Positions 35,921-46,449 are shown, numbered from the stretch's first letter. The stretch is 64,000 bases of DNA from Thalassoroseus pseudoceratinae (GCF_011634775.1 NZ_JAALXT010000002.1:868001-932000); one strand, 5' to 3'. The notes: generated from the sequence alone by a model not told the origin. Program-made: numbers and translations.

Positions 35921-38900
35921 ATGCTGGGAAAGATGTTCATGCGATTCGAATTCCTTTTGTCGTCGTCGTTGGTTCTGTTGACCGGTACCATCGGCCAAGC
36001 GACAGACGATGCGATCCGATTCAATCGTGATGTCCGTGCGATTCTGTCCTCGAAGTGCTTTACGTGTCACGGTCCGGATGTGGCCAGTCGCGAGGCCGAT
36101 CTTCGTCTTGATACGGAAGAGGGAATCCGCACGGTGTTCTCTGGTGGATTGAAAAAAAGTGCCGCCTGGGAGCGAATTCAGTCCAACGACGAATTCATGA
36201 AAATGCCACCACCGGATTCGCATCTCAAACTCGAACCGAGTGAGATCGAGATTCTCCAGAAGTGGATTGCGGCCGGGGCAAAATGGGAAGGGCATTGGTC
36301 GTTTATTCCACCAGTCAAACCGCCTGTCCCAGACGTCGAACATGCCGAAGCCGTGCGAAACCCGATTGATGCGTACATCATCGCACGGTTGGAACGCGAA
36401 GGCTTGAAGCCGAGTCCGGAAGCCGATCGTGCGTTGCTGTTGCGACGGGTCTCGTTGGACCTCACCGGTCTGCCGCCAAGTATTCAGGACATGGATGCGT
36501 TCGTCAAAGATCCTTCGGAAGATGCTTACGAACGGGCCGTCGATCGACTGTTGGCTTCCCAGGAGTTCGGGGAACGAATGGCGGTCATGTGGATGGATGC
36601 CGCTCGCTACGGCGACACGAGCGTGTTCCACGCAGACGGCCCTCGCGACATGTGGCCTTGGCGAGACTGGGTGATCAATTCTTACAACTCCAATAAGTCG
36701 TTCAAAGACTTCACGGTCGAGCAACTCGCAGGGGATTTGCTGCCGAACCCGACATTGGAACAGAAGGTGGCAACGGCGTTCCTGCGAAACAACGCGACCA
36801 CCGATGAAGGGGGAGCGATCGCCGAGGAATACCGGGTGGAATACGCAGTCGATCGTGTGAAGACCACGTCGATGGTTTGGTTGGGGTTGAGCATGGAGTG
36901 TGCTCAATGTCACGATCACAAATACGACCCGATTTCGCAGAAGGAATACTACCGCTTCTTCGCGTACTTCAATCAGGCCGCTGACCCCGGGATGCAAACG
37001 CGGAAGGGCAATCAAACGCCGAAGGTCGACTTGTTCGACGACGTCAAACTTGCGGAGGCCGGCAAGCTCAAGCCGAAGAAAGAGGCTCTGGTCAAACAAC
37101 GGGAACAGTACGCCGCCGAGGTTCAACCGAAGTTCGAGTCATGGCTGGCGGAGGCATCGAAACAGGCTGGCGAAACTCCGGTTTTGCCCGGCGGGATGGC
37201 GTTTCATTCGTCGCTCGACAACGCAGCCGACAATCTCGTCGTCGAAAAAACGACCGGCAAAATCCATGGACCGACCAAATGGGCCGAGGGAAAATCGGGG
37301 CAGGCGTTCGATTGCAATGGATCGAACTATATCGGCTTTGATGGTGTGGGCGACTTTGAACGCACCGATCAATTCTCCTACGGTGCTTGGATCAAGCCCA
37401 ACGGCAACCCGACCGGAGCACCAATCGCCCGCATGAACGATGGCAACGGGCACCGTGGTTTCGACTTGCACATTGCCGGTGGCGTCGCCCAGATTCATTT
37501 GATCAACACTTGGCCGTCGAATTCCCTGAAGGTTCGCACCAAGGGCAAACTGAAACCGAACGAATGGCGACACGTGTTCGTCACTTACGACGGCTCCAGC
37601 AAAGCGAGCGGCGTGAAAGTTTACTTTGACGGTAAGTTACAGAAGCTCGATGTGGAACAAGATCGTCTCTCCGGTACCATTCGGACGAAAGTGCCGTTGT
37701 ATTTAGGGCGTCGCAATCCTGGTTCAGCTTACAAGGGACTCATTGATGACGTGCGAATTTATCCGCGAACTCTCTCCGAGAGCGAAGTTGCAGCTCTCGC
37801 GGGGAGCGATCCCATCACACCGTTGTTGGTGAAGAACGCCGATGAACGTACCGATGCCGAACGCAAAACTCTCAAGCAACACTATCTGACAAGTGTTGAC
37901 AAAACCTATCAGAAGCTGACCGCCGACGTCGCTGCTCTCGACGCGAAGATCGGTCAACTTTCGAAGCCGATAGTCGATGTGATGGTGATGCAGGACGTCG
38001 CTAAAATGCGGCCGACCTTCGTGCTGGACCGGGGGAATTATTCCTCGCCAAAGAAAGATGAACCGCTCCAACCTGGAACGCCCAGCATGTTGCCGCCGCT
38101 TCCGGAGGGCGTCTCGGCGAACAGGCTGGGGTTGGCTCAATGGCTGACTCATCCTCGGCATCCATTGACCGCCCGCGTGACGGTGAATCGCTATTGGTCG
38201 ATGTTGTTTGGACGCGGTCTTGTGAAGACGCTTGCGGACTTCGGTGCTCAAGGCGATTGGCCAACACACCCCGCGTTGCTCGATTGGCTCGCGGTCGACT
38301 TCGTCGAAAGTGGATGGGACATCAAACGTATGCTCAAGATGATGGTCATGTCCGCCACGTATCGGCAATCGACACGGGTCACACCGGAGTTGCTCCGAGC
38401 TGATCCGGAAAACAAACTGCTTGCACGGGGGCCACGATTCCGTCTGCAAGCGGAGTTCATCCGCGACAACGCACTTGCCGCCAGCGGACTGCTTGTGAAG
38501 GAAGTTGGCGGGGCCGGCGTGAAGCCGTATCAACCACCGGGGCTGTGGAATGAAGTCAGCCTCAGCGGCAATGTGCGGTTCGTGCAGGATCACGGCAGCG
38601 ACTTGTACCGTCGTAGCCTCTACACATATTGGAAACGGTCGGCACCGGCACCGGCGATGACAATTTTCGATTCGCCAACGCGGGAGAAGTGTTCGCTCGA
38701 ACGCTCACGAACCAACACCCCGCTGCAAGCTCTCGTAACGCTCAATGATACGCAGTTCGTGGAAGCCGCACGGGTGCTCGCGGAACGGGCGATGCACGAA
38801 GGTGGCGATTCGGTTGACGAACAAATCGTTTACGCATTCCGCTTGGCGACTGGTGTGCGGCCGACCGATTCAGTTCTCAAGTTGCTGCAAGATACCTACG

Positions 38901-39064
38901 AGGAAGAATTCGCTACGTTCACCAGCGAGAACGAGCGAGCGACGAAACTGCTTGCCGTTGGCGAGGCGCCCCGCGATGAGAAACTTTCGCCTGCCGAACA
39001 CGCTGCAATGACCATCGTGACGAGCATGATTCTCAATCTCGATCAAACCGTGACCCGCGGTTAA
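35921..39064 (+). CDS. PSD1-type secreted protein with LamG insertion
   Basis: A 1047-residue exported protein. Starts at 35921, 35933 or 35939 are possible; GGGAAAG lies six bases before the last, which also sits directly at the signal peptide ([15 protein letters not shown]). The cytochrome motif is CFTCH (46-50 from the first start), then DUF1549 with [18 protein letters not shown] and [18 protein letters not shown], and a second CAQCH followed by [14 protein letters not shown] LamG/concanavalin-like domain of about 200 residues ([16 protein letters not shown] to [18 protein letters not shown]) is inserted before DUF1553, which has [22 protein letters not shown]. Here the tail ends in [18 protein letters not shown] rather than the usual NSNEF. 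It is followed after 71 bases by its DUF1501 partner. Confidence 0.9.
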   Translation: MLGKMFMRFEFLLSSSLVLLTGTIGQATDDAIRFNRDVRAILSSKCFTCHGPDVASREADLRLDTEEGIRTVFSGGLKKSAAWERIQSNDEFMKMPPPDSHLKLEPSEIEILQKWIAAGAKWEGHWSFIPPVKPPVPDVEHAEAVRNPIDAYIIARLEREGLKPSPEADRALLLRRVSLDLTGLPPSIQDMDAFVKDPSEDAYERAVDRLLASQEFGERMAVMWMDAARYGDTSVFHADGPRDMWPWRDWVINSYNSNKSFKDFTVEQLAGDLLPNPTLEQKVATAFLRNNATTDEGGAIAEEYRVEYAVDRVKTTSMVWLGLSMECAQCHDHKYDPISQKEYYRFFAYFNQAADPGMQTRKGNQTPKVDLFDDVKLAEAGKLKPKKEALVKQREQYAAEVQPKFESWLAEASKQAGETPVLPGGMAFHSSLDNAADNLVVEKTTGKIHGPTKWAEGKSGQAFDCNGSNYIGFDGVGDFERTDQFSYGAWIKPNGNPTGAPIARMNDGNGHRGFDLHIAGGVAQIHLINTWPSNSLKVRTKGKLKPNEWRHVFVTYDGSSKASGVKVYFDGKLQKLDVEQDRLSGTIRTKVPLYLGRRNPGSAYKGLIDDVRIYPRTLSESEVAALAGSDPITPLLVKNADERTDAERKTLKQHYLTSVDKTYQKLTADVAALDAKIGQLSKPIVDVMVMQDVAKMRPTFVLDRGNYSSPKKDEPLQPGTPSMLPPLPEGVSANRLGLAQWLTHPRHPLTARVTVNRYWSMLFGRGLVKTLADFGAQGDWPTHPALLDWLAVDFVESGWDIKRMLKMMVMSATYRQSTRVTPELLRADPENKLLARGPRFRLQAEFIRDNALAASGLLVKEVGGAGVKPYQPPGLWNEVSLSGNVRFVQDHGSDLYRRSLYTYWKRSAPAPAMTIFDSPTREKCSLERSRTNTPLQALVTLNDTQFVEAARVLAERAMHEGGDSVDEQIVYAFRLATGVRPTDSVLKLLQDTYEEEFATFTSENERATKLLAVGEAPRDEKLSPAEHAAMTIVTSMILNLDQTVTRG

Positions 39065-39135
39065 TCCCGGTTTGTCTACCGCAGACGGCCCGAGAACTTA
39101 GTTGGAAACAAGACATACAATCGGATGGACTGATC

Positions 39136-40614
39136 ATGAATCCAATTCTCGAATACCAACGCAATCTTACGCGTCGCTCGTTGCTGATGAACTCGACTCG
39201 ACCGTTGGGAGCAGCGGCAGTTGCATCGCTCATGGGCAATGCTGGAGTGTCCGCAGCCCAGGCCGCAACACCAGCGAACATGTCGGCAGCAGCCAACGGT
39301 GGGTTGCCGTCCTTGCCGCATTTTGCTCCGAAGGCGAAACGGGTCATTTATCTGTTCATGGCGGGTGGGCCGTCGCACATTGACACATTCGACTACCATC
39401 CGGAAATCCGGGAACATCATGGCAAAGAGTTGCCAAACTCCGTGCGAGGCGATCAACGCATCACCACGATGACATCCGGTCAGAAATCGTTTCCCGTCGT
39501 TGCGCCGATGTTCGAATTCAAGCAGCACGGCAAACATGGCACATGGGTCAGCGAGATTCTGCCAAACGTGGCCAAAGTCGTCGACGACATGACGATTATC
39601 AAGTCGGTTCATACCGAAGCCATCAACCACGATCCGGCAATCACGTACATCAACACCGGTTTCCAACAACCGGGAAAAGCGACCATGGGGGCGTGGGTCA
39701 GCTATGGATTGGGCAGCCCGAACAAGAATCTTCCGGCGTACATCGTGATGATTTCCAAAGGTCCCGGGCAGAAACAGGCGTTGTACTCTCGGTTGTGGGG
39801 CAGCGGGTTCTTGCCGTCGAAACACCAAGGCGTGGCGTTGCGAGCGGGGGCGGAACCGGTCTTGTACCTGAATGACCCACCAGGAATCGATCGGAAGATG
39901 CGTCGCCGAATGTTGGATCGAATCGCGAAGATCAATCAGCAGCATTACGAAGAGTTCGGCGATCCCGAGACGCAGACGCGAATCGCTCAATATGAAATGG
40001 CGTTTCGGATGCAAACGTCGGTCCCCGACCTCATGGAAATGACCGACGAACCAAAATCGACATACGATCTTTACGGTCCCGAAGCTAAGAAACCGGGCAG
40101 CTTCACGCGGAATTGCATCATCGCTCGCCGTCTGGCCGAACGTGGCGTGCCGTTTATTCAGTTGTTCCACCGGGGTTGGGACCAACATGGCAGTTTGCCG
40201 AAACTGATTCGCGGGCAATGCGAAACCATCGACCAGGGTGCGGCTGCACTGATCAAAGACTTGAAACAACGGGGCATGTTCGAAGATACGCTGGTGGTTT
40301 GGGGTGGAGAATTTGGACGGACGATCTACTCACAAGGCAAACTGACGGCCGACAATCACGGCCGGGACCATCACGGTCGCAGCTTCACAATGTGGATGGC
40401 CGGAGCCGGGATTAAACGCGGTTTCGAGTTCGGCCGCACCGACGATTACAGCTACAACATTGTTGAAAACCCGGTTCACATTCGCGATATGTCCGCGACG
40501 ATTCTGCATCAATTGGGGATCGACCACGAACGGCTGACTTTCCGTTATCAGGGTCTCGATCAAAGTCTAACCGGCACCGAGCCGGCCCGTGTGATCGACG
40601 AAATCCTCGTTTGA
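39136..40614 (+). CDS. DUF1501 Tat-exported protein
   Basis: A 492-residue DUF1501 protein following its PSD1 partner. The leader has LTRRSLLMN (11-19) and an Ala-rich core ending AGVSAAQAA; the distance from N terminus to the twin arginines is longer than in the other copies. Landmarks are [13 protein letters not shown] (78-90, D83 and D86), [11 protein letters not shown], then [29 protein letters not shown]. The usual Pro after EFGRT is replaced by Ile and there is an insertion before GRDH. The stop is followed after 42 bases by the molybdoenzyme gene, so the three may be co-transcribed. Confidence 0.9.
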   Translation: MNPILEYQRNLTRRSLLMNSTRPLGAAAVASLMGNAGVSAAQAATPANMSAAANGGLPSLPHFAPKAKRVIYLFMAGGPSHIDTFDYHPEIREHHGKELPNSVRGDQRITTMTSGQKSFPVVAPMFEFKQHGKHGTWVSEILPNVAKVVDDMTIIKSVHTEAINHDPAITYINTGFQQPGKATMGAWVSYGLGSPNKNLPAYIVMISKGPGQKQALYSRLWGSGFLPSKHQGVALRAGAEPVLYLNDPPGIDRKMRRRMLDRIAKINQQHYEEFGDPETQTRIAQYEMAFRMQTSVPDLMEMTDEPKSTYDLYGPEAKKPGSFTRNCIIARRLAERGVPFIQLFHRGWDQHGSLPKLIRGQCETIDQGAAALIKDLKQRGMFEDTLVVWGGEFGRTIYSQGKLTADNHGRDHHGRSFTMWMAGAGIKRGFEFGRTDDYSYNIVENPVHIRDMSATILHQLGIDHERLTFRYQGLDQSLTGTEPARVIDEILV

Positions 40615-40656
40615 ACCCGAGCCGAAGAACCGAGATTCTCTGAGCGTCTCCAGGAA

Positions 40657-42849
40657 ATGGAATCAATGAGAGCACCCAAACGTGGTGGCGGATGGAAAGC
40701 AATTCGTTACAGCTTGAAACTGGCAAATCGCGTCGGTTGGCGACGCATGTGGGACGGCATACGTTCAAAAAACACGTGTAAGACTTGCGCGGTTGGTATG
40801 GGCGGACAACTCGGTGGAATGGTCAACGAGGGTGGCCATTTCCCGGAAGTCTGTAAAAAGTCCTTCCAGGCAATGGCATCCGATTTACAACCGGCCATCG
40901 CCCGAGACTTCTTTGAGACGTATTCGCTACCTAAGTTGCGAAGCCTTTCGCCGCGGCAATTGGAGAACTCAGGGCGACTCACGCAACCGCTGATTCTCGA
41001 TGGTGATCGACAGAATTACCGACCCATTGGCTGGGACGAAGCACTCGATAAAATCGCCGAGAAACTTCGGGCTTCCGGACCGGAGCGAAGTTTTTTCTAC
41101 GCAAGCGGACGATCATCGAACGAAGCCGGCTTTCTGTTGCAACTGATGGCACGGTTGTTTGGGACGAACTACGTCAACAACTGCTCCTATTATTGTCATC
41201 AAGCAAGCGGCGTGGGGCTTTCGAGCAGCATCGGCACGGGGGCGGGAACCGTTCGATTGGAGGACTTGGAGCATTGTGACCTCTACATTCTCATGGGGGC
41301 GAACCCCGCGTCCAATCATCCTCGACTCATGCGATCGTTGATGCAGCTTCGACGAAACGGAGGAAAGATCGTTGTCATCAATCCTCTCCGAGAGTTGGGT
41401 CTCATTAACTTTAGTGTGCCGAGCGACGTGCGGAGTTTGCTCTTCGGCTCGAAGATTGCAACCGATTACATTCAGCCGCATTGCGGCGGCGATCTGGCAT
41501 TGCTCACGGGAATTGCCAAGGCCGTTCTCGAACGCGGGGCGGAAGACTCGGAGTTTCTCAAAAACCATACCCTGCAATTTGAAGAGCTTCGTTCGCACAT
41601 CGAACAAATTTCGTGGGACGAGATTGTGGCGGGGAGTGGCGTCGATCGTGAGGTGATCGAGAAACTAACCGATCAGTTTCTGTCGGCGAAGAACGTCGTC
41701 ATTGGCTGGGCGATGGGAGTCACGCATCATTTGCATGGCACTCAGACCGTGCAAGCGATCGCCAATTTGTTGCTACTTCGTGGGATGGTCGGGCGACGTG
41801 GTGCGGGGGTAATGCCGATTCGCGGCCACAGCAACGTGCAGGGTATGGGGTCTGTCGGTGTGACTCCCACGCTCAAGAAAGCAATGCTCGAACGCTTTGA
41901 AGACCGACTTGGCATCACGCCGCCCTCGTCGCCGGGTTACGATACGATGGCCTGTATGGAGGCCGCTGGTCGAAGTGAGATCGATGCCGCTTTCTGTCTC
42001 GGCGGCAATCTGTTCGGGAGTAATCCAGATTCTCAATTCGCGGCCAATGCGATGGAGAAGATCGATCAGGTCGTTTATCTCTCCACCACGTTGAACACCG
42101 GACATGCTTGGGGAGTCGGTCGGGAAACGATTGTTCTCCCGGTCCTGCCTCGCGACGAGGAACCGCAACCGACTACGCAAGAGTCGATGTTCAGCTTTGT
42201 GAGATATAGTGACGGTGGTCCAACCCGATACGAGGGTCCTCGAAGCGAAGTTTCGATTCTCTGTGGAATCGCTCGACGATTGTTGGGAGCTGATGGTGGG
42301 CCGGTCGATTGGGTGGACATGGAAAGTCATGCCGCCGTTCGGAAATTGATGGGAGAACTCATCCCCGAATACGTAGCCATGGGCAATGTGGATGAGACGA
42401 AACAGGAGTTTCACGTTCCCGGCCGAGCGGTCGAGGAATACAACTTTCCCACCGAGACTGGAAAAGCGAAATTTCACGCGGTTCCGTTGCCGCAAAACAG
42501 CCTTGCTGACGGTGAGTTTCGACTCATGTCGATCCGCTCCGAGGGGCAATTCAATACGGTCGTCTACGATGAGGAAGACCTCTATCGCGGCCAAGAACGA
42601 CGCGATGTGATCCTACTCAATCCGGCGGACATCGAACGCCTGGGTTTTGGGGCTGATCAGCGAGTCCGTGTCAAAAGCGACACGGGTGAAATGCGGAACA
42701 TCATTGTTCGCCCCTTCGACGTCCGAAGCGGAACGGCGGTGATGTATTACCCGGAATCGAATGTGCTCGTGTCGCGAGCCGTCGATCCGCTCTCAAAAAC
42801 GCCGGCGTTCAAGAATGTGATTGTGACGGTTTCAGCCGAGGATGGTTGA
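40657..42849 (+). CDS. FdhF/YdeP-family molybdopterin oxidoreductase
   Basis: A 730-residue cytosolic protein of the DMSO-reductase superfamily, FdhF/YdeP branch; no Tat leader is present. Near the N terminus C41, C44 and C66 (CKTCAVGMGG and PEVCKKS) could hold an iron-sulfur cluster. The metal region NNCSYYCHQASGVGL aligns with the segment of formate dehydrogenase H that holds selenocysteine; Cys179 is the expected Mo/W ligand. Other landmarks are LMGANPASNHPR, GWAMGVTHHLHGTQTVQ, RGHSNVQGMGSVGVTP and a C-terminal pterin-binding barrel (VILLNPADIERLGF). The physiological substrate of most members is not known. It is unusual to find it next to the PSD1/DUF1501 pair; no partner dehydrogenase subunit is visible. 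Confidence 0.9.
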   Translation: MESMRAPKRGGGWKAIRYSLKLANRVGWRRMWDGIRSKNTCKTCAVGMGGQLGGMVNEGGHFPEVCKKSFQAMASDLQPAIARDFFETYSLPKLRSLSPRQLENSGRLTQPLILDGDRQNYRPIGWDEALDKIAEKLRASGPERSFFYASGRSSNEAGFLLQLMARLFGTNYVNNCSYYCHQASGVGLSSSIGTGAGTVRLEDLEHCDLYILMGANPASNHPRLMRSLMQLRRNGGKIVVINPLRELGLINFSVPSDVRSLLFGSKIATDYIQPHCGGDLALLTGIAKAVLERGAEDSEFLKNHTLQFEELRSHIEQISWDEIVAGSGVDREVIEKLTDQFLSAKNVVIGWAMGVTHHLHGTQTVQAIANLLLLRGMVGRRGAGVMPIRGHSNVQGMGSVGVTPTLKKAMLERFEDRLGITPPSSPGYDTMACMEAAGRSEIDAAFCLGGNLFGSNPDSQFAANAMEKIDQVVYLSTTLNTGHAWGVGRETIVLPVLPRDEEPQPTTQESMFSFVRYSDGGPTRYEGPRSEVSILCGIARRLLGADGGPVDWVDMESHAAVRKLMGELIPEYVAMGNVDETKQEFHVPGRAVEEYNFPTETGKAKFHAVPLPQNSLADGEFRLMSIRSEGQFNTVVYDEEDLYRGQERRDVILLNPADIERLGFGADQRVRVKSDTGEMRNIIVRPFDVRSGTAVMYYPESNVLVSRAVDPLSKTPAFKNVIVTVSAEDG

Positions 42850-43755
42850 TCACTTTTTCTTTGGGCGTAGGTGCTTGTCGAGAAAGTTCACCAAACGCGT
42901 CTGGTTGGGTTCACGGTAAAACACTCCACCAGCATGTCCGGCATTTTCCAGTGCATGGAGAGTCACCAGTCGGTTCACTTTGTTGTACTCCTCGACAATT
43001 CGTTCGGATTGTGCAAACAGCACCGTCCTGTCTTTCTTGCCATGAAAAATGAGCAACGGCGGATCGTCCGAGGTGACATGAAGCGCGGGTGATGCCAATC
43101 GGGCCAATTCGATTTTCTCATCAACCGGGCCACCGAGTAGCAGTCGTACCGGAGCGTTTTTCTTGGTTGTCTTGTCAGGTTGTGTCTTGGAGCGGAGAAC
43201 GAAATCGGTTGGCCCGAAATAGTCGACAATTGCGTCCACGTGAGACGATTGATCGAGGTTCCCACCGACGGTGCCTTCCAATTCTTCGACGTCGGCAGTG
43301 GTACCGAGCAACGCTGCCAGGTGACCGCCCGCACTTGAACCAGCGACTGCGATGCGAGCGGTGGAAAAACCATATTTGTTCGCGTTCGCTCGTAGCCACC
43401 GCACTGCGGCCTTACAGTCATGAATTTGATCGGGAAACGTGCCCTTGCTTGAGAGGCGGTAAGAGATACTGGCCACGGTGAAGCCATGCTTGGTTAGCCA
43501 ATGGACCTGACATCGTTCCTTGCTGCCGTTTCGCCATCCGCCTCCATGAATCCACACCACGAGCGGCGAATCTGCTGTCTCTGATGGCATGTGGAGATCA
43601 AGCTTCAAGCTGTGTCCATCGACCACAGCAAACTCGATGTCCCGGACGACTTTCGGCTTCGTAGCTTCCGCTGCTGTCAGCGAGCAGGGGAGTAGCAACA
43701 TAGGCACGATGCACAGACTGGCGGTCAATCGTGACCGTTGAGAGAACTTTCTCAT
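42850..43755 (-). CDS. Secreted alpha/beta-hydrolase (BD-FAE/acetyl-esterase type)
   Basis: A 301-residue exported esterase with signal peptide (TASLCIVPMLLLPCSLTAAEA). The oxyanion motif HGGGW is at 70-74, the nucleophile elbow GSSAGG with Ser141, the acid in HGKKDRTV and the His in ENAGHAGG. It resembles the esterase at 8154-9038 in length and plan, but the sequences differ enough to be separate lineages or old duplicates. Its stop codon touches the stop of the molybdoenzyme on the other strand, with no base between. It starts 40 bases after tmk and may be read through from that operon. Confidence 0.87.
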   Translation of the reverse strand: MRKFSQRSRLTASLCIVPMLLLPCSLTAAEATKPKVVRDIEFAVVDGHSLKLDLHMPSETADSPLVVWIHGGGWRNGSKERCQVHWLTKHGFTVASISYRLSSKGTFPDQIHDCKAAVRWLRANANKYGFSTARIAVAGSSAGGHLAALLGTTADVEELEGTVGGNLDQSSHVDAIVDYFGPTDFVLRSKTQPDKTTKKNAPVRLLLGGPVDEKIELARLASPALHVTSDDPPLLIFHGKKDRTVLFAQSERIVEEYNKVNRLVTLHALENAGHAGGVFYREPNQTRLVNFLDKHLRPKKK

Positions 43756-43794
43756 GGCGTTCCCAATTCGAGCGGTGATGGAAGGAATCGCCGA

Positions 43795-44451
43795 TCACAA
43801 CCGATCGAGGATTTCCTGCGTGATTTCCTCCAACGATCGCAGTTTGTCTTCGCAAACACAATCGACGACGCTCCAAGCCGGATCGTTGTGGGTCAGTTCT
43901 CGGTAGACCGAACGCACTTTCGCCAAGTAACTTCCATCGGCCTCCTGCAAGTCAGCCGCTTTTTCTGTGTAAGTGCGTTGAGCTTTTTTGGCGATCAGTT
44001 GCTGAGCGACGCCGACGGGCAAATCTAGAAGGATCGTGCAGTCGCATCGCGGGAGGCCGTAGATTTCGTATTCCAGATGCTCGATGTCACGAATGAGCCG
44101 TTGTCGCTCTTCCCCTTCGACTTTCGCACCTTGGTGGGCAATATTCGATGCGACATATCGATCTAGCACAACGATATCGTTGGACGCGAGCGCATCGTTC
44201 AAAACATCTCGAGATTCAAAGCGATCGCCGGCGTACAACAGAGAAGCCAAGAAGGGCGGAACTTCATCGAGCGAACCGAATTTGCCATTGAGAAACTCGC
44301 CAATCGCCCGCCCGAAAAAGGTGGCATCGTAGCGGGGGAAACTCAGCAGTTGAACGGTTTTGCCTTGTTTACGGAGTTGCTCGGTCACGCGAGCCGCTTG
44401 GGTACCCTTGCCGGACCCATCAATGCCTTCAATGGCGATCAGCACTGCCAC
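43795..44451 (-). CDS. tmk: Thymidylate kinase
   Basis: A 218-residue enzyme that phosphorylates dTMP to dTDP in the cytosol. The P-loop reads EGIDGSGKGTQ (8-18); most bacterial enzymes have GKTT or GKST, so the Lys-Gly-Thr variant is notable. The substrate-binding DRY motif is followed by VASNIAHQGAK, close to the eukaryote-like Tmk branch. A LID region rich in Lys/Arg (IAKKAQRTYTEKAADLQE) is present. The start is GTG at 44451, seven bases after the STAS gene, with AAGGA formed around the STAS stop codon. Co-location with mtaB and STAS is not an operon I know from model bacteria. Confidence 0.9.
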   Translation of the reverse strand: MAVLIAIEGIDGSGKGTQAARVTEQLRKQGKTVQLLSFPRYDATFFGRAIGEFLNGKFGSLDEVPPFLASLLYAGDRFESRDVLNDALASNDIVVLDRYVASNIAHQGAKVEGEERQRLIRDIEHLEYEIYGLPRCDCTILLDLPVGVAQQLIAKKAQRTYTEKAADLQEADGSYLAKVRSVYRELTHNDPAWSVVDCVCEDKLRSLEEITQEILDRL

Positions 44452-44457
44452 ACTTCC

Positions 44458-44883
44458 TTACTCGGAATCCGCTGGTTCGGAACTCTCGTCTGGTTCCCTC
44501 TCCATCTGATCGAAGAATTCGAGGGCCTCCTCGTCATTCTTAGCGACATTGAAATAGTCGATCAGTCGGCTGGTGTCGAGAGTTTCCAACACAGTGGGAG
44601 TTAGGCCGATCAAGACCATCTCACCATTAACCCGGTGCATTTGTCGATGGGCTCGAATGAGTTTTCCTAACATGGAACTGGTCACGTACAGAACCTGGTT
44701 CAAGTCGACAATCAGTTGGCGACAACCGTATTTTTCGATCAGCGTGAGCAGTTCATGTCCGACTGATTCGATATTTTCCTCTTCCGACAACTTCGATTGG
44801 GTGCATTCGGCTACAACCACATCGCCATCGCGATGAAATCGGAAGCGGAAATAGTGAGAAACGAAGCTGCCAAAGTCGTCCAC
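44458..44883 (-). CDS. STAS-domain protein (anti-sigma-factor-antagonist type)
   Basis: A single STAS domain of about 141 residues. The chosen start is GTG 44883, which lies 11 bases after the mtaB stop and has AGGA six bases ahead; the open frame extends back into mtaB. The core pattern DLNQVLYVTSSMLGKLIRAHRQM matches the region around the phosphorylatable serine (TSS) of SpoIIAA/RsbV-like proteins. LTPTVLETLDTSRLIDYFNV matches the last helix. The tail is acidic (MEREPDESSEPADSE). No anti-sigma kinase is in the neighbourhood, so the partner is unknown. Confidence 0.85.
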   Translation of the reverse strand: MDDFGSFVSHYFRFRFHRDGDVVVAECTQSKLSEEENIESVGHELLTLIEKYGCRQLIVDLNQVLYVTSSMLGKLIRAHRQMHRVNGEMVLIGLTPTVLETLDTSRLIDYFNVAKNDEEALEFFDQMEREPDESSEPADSE

Positions 44884-44894
44884 GGTTTGTCCTG

Positions 44895-46253
44895 TTACGT
44901 TACAACAATTCGTTGTTCGGTTTTGGCATCGGGTGATGCCAACCGTTTGGCGTACAGAGAATCTTGACATGTTTTGTCACCGACCGCCATCACAAATTGC
45001 CCGATATCGTCGTCGGTTCCAGGCAATTCGACCGGGACGTACGTCCGATCGGTCCCGCGGACCCAGCCCGGTCGATCTGCAATGGGGCGTTCAACCAGCA
45101 CCTGGAGTGGTTGGTCAATCATGGATGTATAGTAACTCATCGCCAACTCCCGTTCGAGAGTGGAAATCCGCTGCATCCGATCTTTTCGAACTTCGGGTGA
45201 GATCTGACCGTCAAAATCGACCGCTTTTGTCCCTTTGCGGGCACTAAACGGGAATAGGTGGATTTTCATGAACTTCGCACGTTCACAGGCCGCCATTGTT
45301 TCTTGAAATTCCTCTTCGGTTTCACCGGGAAAACCGACGATGACATCGGTCGTGAACGCGACATTTCCGAGAACTTCCCGCATGCGATCGAGTTTGTCGA
45401 GAAAGCGTTCCACGGAATAACGGCGTCGCATTCGGCGGAGAACTGTGTCCGATCCGCTTTGCAAAGCCGGATGGAATTGCGGACACAGATGTTCGCAATC
45501 GGCGGCGGCGTTGATGAAATCGTCGTTGATCTCAGCCGTCTCAACGCTCGAAAGTCGCATTCGCCAGTCCCCTGGGATACGATCGAGTTTGCGGAACAAA
45601 TGCCATAATCGAAACGGGGGCAACCCGGATTTCCCGCGGGTGGTGTCCACGCCGTAGTGACCGACGTGAATCCCGCTGATCACGATTTCTTTGTAGCCGT
45701 TGTCGACCAATCGGCGAACTTCGTCCTCGATATCTTCTGGCGGCCGACTTTGTAACCCCGGACGGACACTCGGGATAATGCAATAGGTGCACTTGAGGAT
45801 GCAACCGTCCTGCACCTTGACGTAGGCTCGTTTGCGGCCATCGAAGTGGCTGATTCCAGCCGGCATATCGCGGATGCCGAGCCGATCCAGCACGTCCGGG
45901 AGTTCGCGTTTGTTGGTAACGACTTCGAAGACGTTCGGCAGATCGGAAACGGTTTTGGGGTCGCGAGTGGCGTAGCAACCCATGACCAGCGTGCGTGTTC
46001 CCGGATTCTGTCGAGCGAGCTGTCGAATCACCTGACGGCTCTTGGAATCGCCGGTGTTCGTCACCGTGCACGTGTTGACGACGCACAAATCTGCCGGTTC
46101 GTCGTCCGTGGCTTCCCGATATCCGTTCTGAACGAGAGCCTCTTTGACAAGCTGCGTTTCGTACTGATTGACCTTGCAGCCCAACGTTACCATCCGACAC
46201 GTTGGCTGTTCGGTGTTTGGTTCTACGATTGTTTCCGTGGTTTCCGTCAGCAT
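44895..46253 (-). CDS. mtaB: tRNA N6-threonylcarbamoyladenosine (t6A37) methylthiotransferase MtaB
   Basis: A 452-residue radical-SAM enzyme that adds a methylthio group to t6A37 of tRNA. The MtaB-type signature TLGCKVNQYETQ is at 23-34. The N-terminal cluster cysteines are C26, C62 (NTCTVTN) and C93 (GCYA). The radical-SAM triad is C151, C155 and C158 (CILKCTYC). The C-terminal TRAM-like domain starts near PLQVLVERPIADRPGW. KVNQYETQ rather than MNxxDSE separates it from MiaB and RimO. ATG 46253 is preferred; a TTG 15 bases upstream is possible. It begins the mtaB-STAS-tmk cluster. Confidence 0.93.
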   Translation of the reverse strand: MLTETTETIVEPNTEQPTCRMVTLGCKVNQYETQLVKEALVQNGYREATDDEPADLCVVNTCTVTNTGDSKSRQVIRQLARQNPGTRTLVMGCYATRDPKTVSDLPNVFEVVTNKRELPDVLDRLGIRDMPAGISHFDGRKRAYVKVQDGCILKCTYCIIPSVRPGLQSRPPEDIEDEVRRLVDNGYKEIVISGIHVGHYGVDTTRGKSGLPPFRLWHLFRKLDRIPGDWRMRLSSVETAEINDDFINAAADCEHLCPQFHPALQSGSDTVLRRMRRRYSVERFLDKLDRMREVLGNVAFTTDVIVGFPGETEEEFQETMAACERAKFMKIHLFPFSARKGTKAVDFDGQISPEVRKDRMQRISTLERELAMSYYTSMIDQPLQVLVERPIADRPGWVRGTDRTYVPVELPGTDDDIGQFVMAVGDKTCQDSLYAKRLASPDAKTEQRIVVT

Positions 46254-46273
46254 TGTCAATTTACCCAATTCGT

Positions 46274-46287
46274 TGCATCATGATGCA
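46274..46287. repeat. 14-base perfect palindrome in the mtaB/ggt divergent spacer
   Basis: TGCATCATGATGCA lies 20 bases upstream of the mtaB start and about 60 bases upstream of the putative ggt -10 element. It could be an operator for mtaB; no regulator is known. Confidence 0.4.
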
Positions 46288-46348
46288 GCTTTGCCGTCGT
46301 TGAGGGGCAGTGTCTTGGCACCGGGTTCGGTTCACGCCCTGCGTTGAG

Positions 46349-46354
46349 TATAAT
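46349..46354 (+). promoter_or_regulatory. Putative -10 element (TATAAT) of ggt
   Basis: A perfect TATAAT lies 95 bases upstream of the ggt start codon. The best -35 at 17-base spacing (TTCGGT) is poor. Read on the other strand the same site gives TATACT for mtaB, but also without a good -35. Confidence 0.42.
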
Positions 46355-46449
46355 CGGCGAATGACCGTCCGCACAGGTTCGTGTGGTTGGAAAGATCTTC
46401 TTCGGCCAAGGAATTGAGCCGATTCTCAGTTTTGTTACGGAGCATTTGG

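Noticed and set aside
35918-37126. 402-codon minus-strand frame
   Set aside because: It is antisense to the PSD1 gene; long shadows of this kind appear opposite several PSD1 genes because of their codon use.
39076-40269. 397-codon minus-strand frame
   Set aside because: It is antisense to DUF1501, which has all family motifs; no domain is visible in the shadow.
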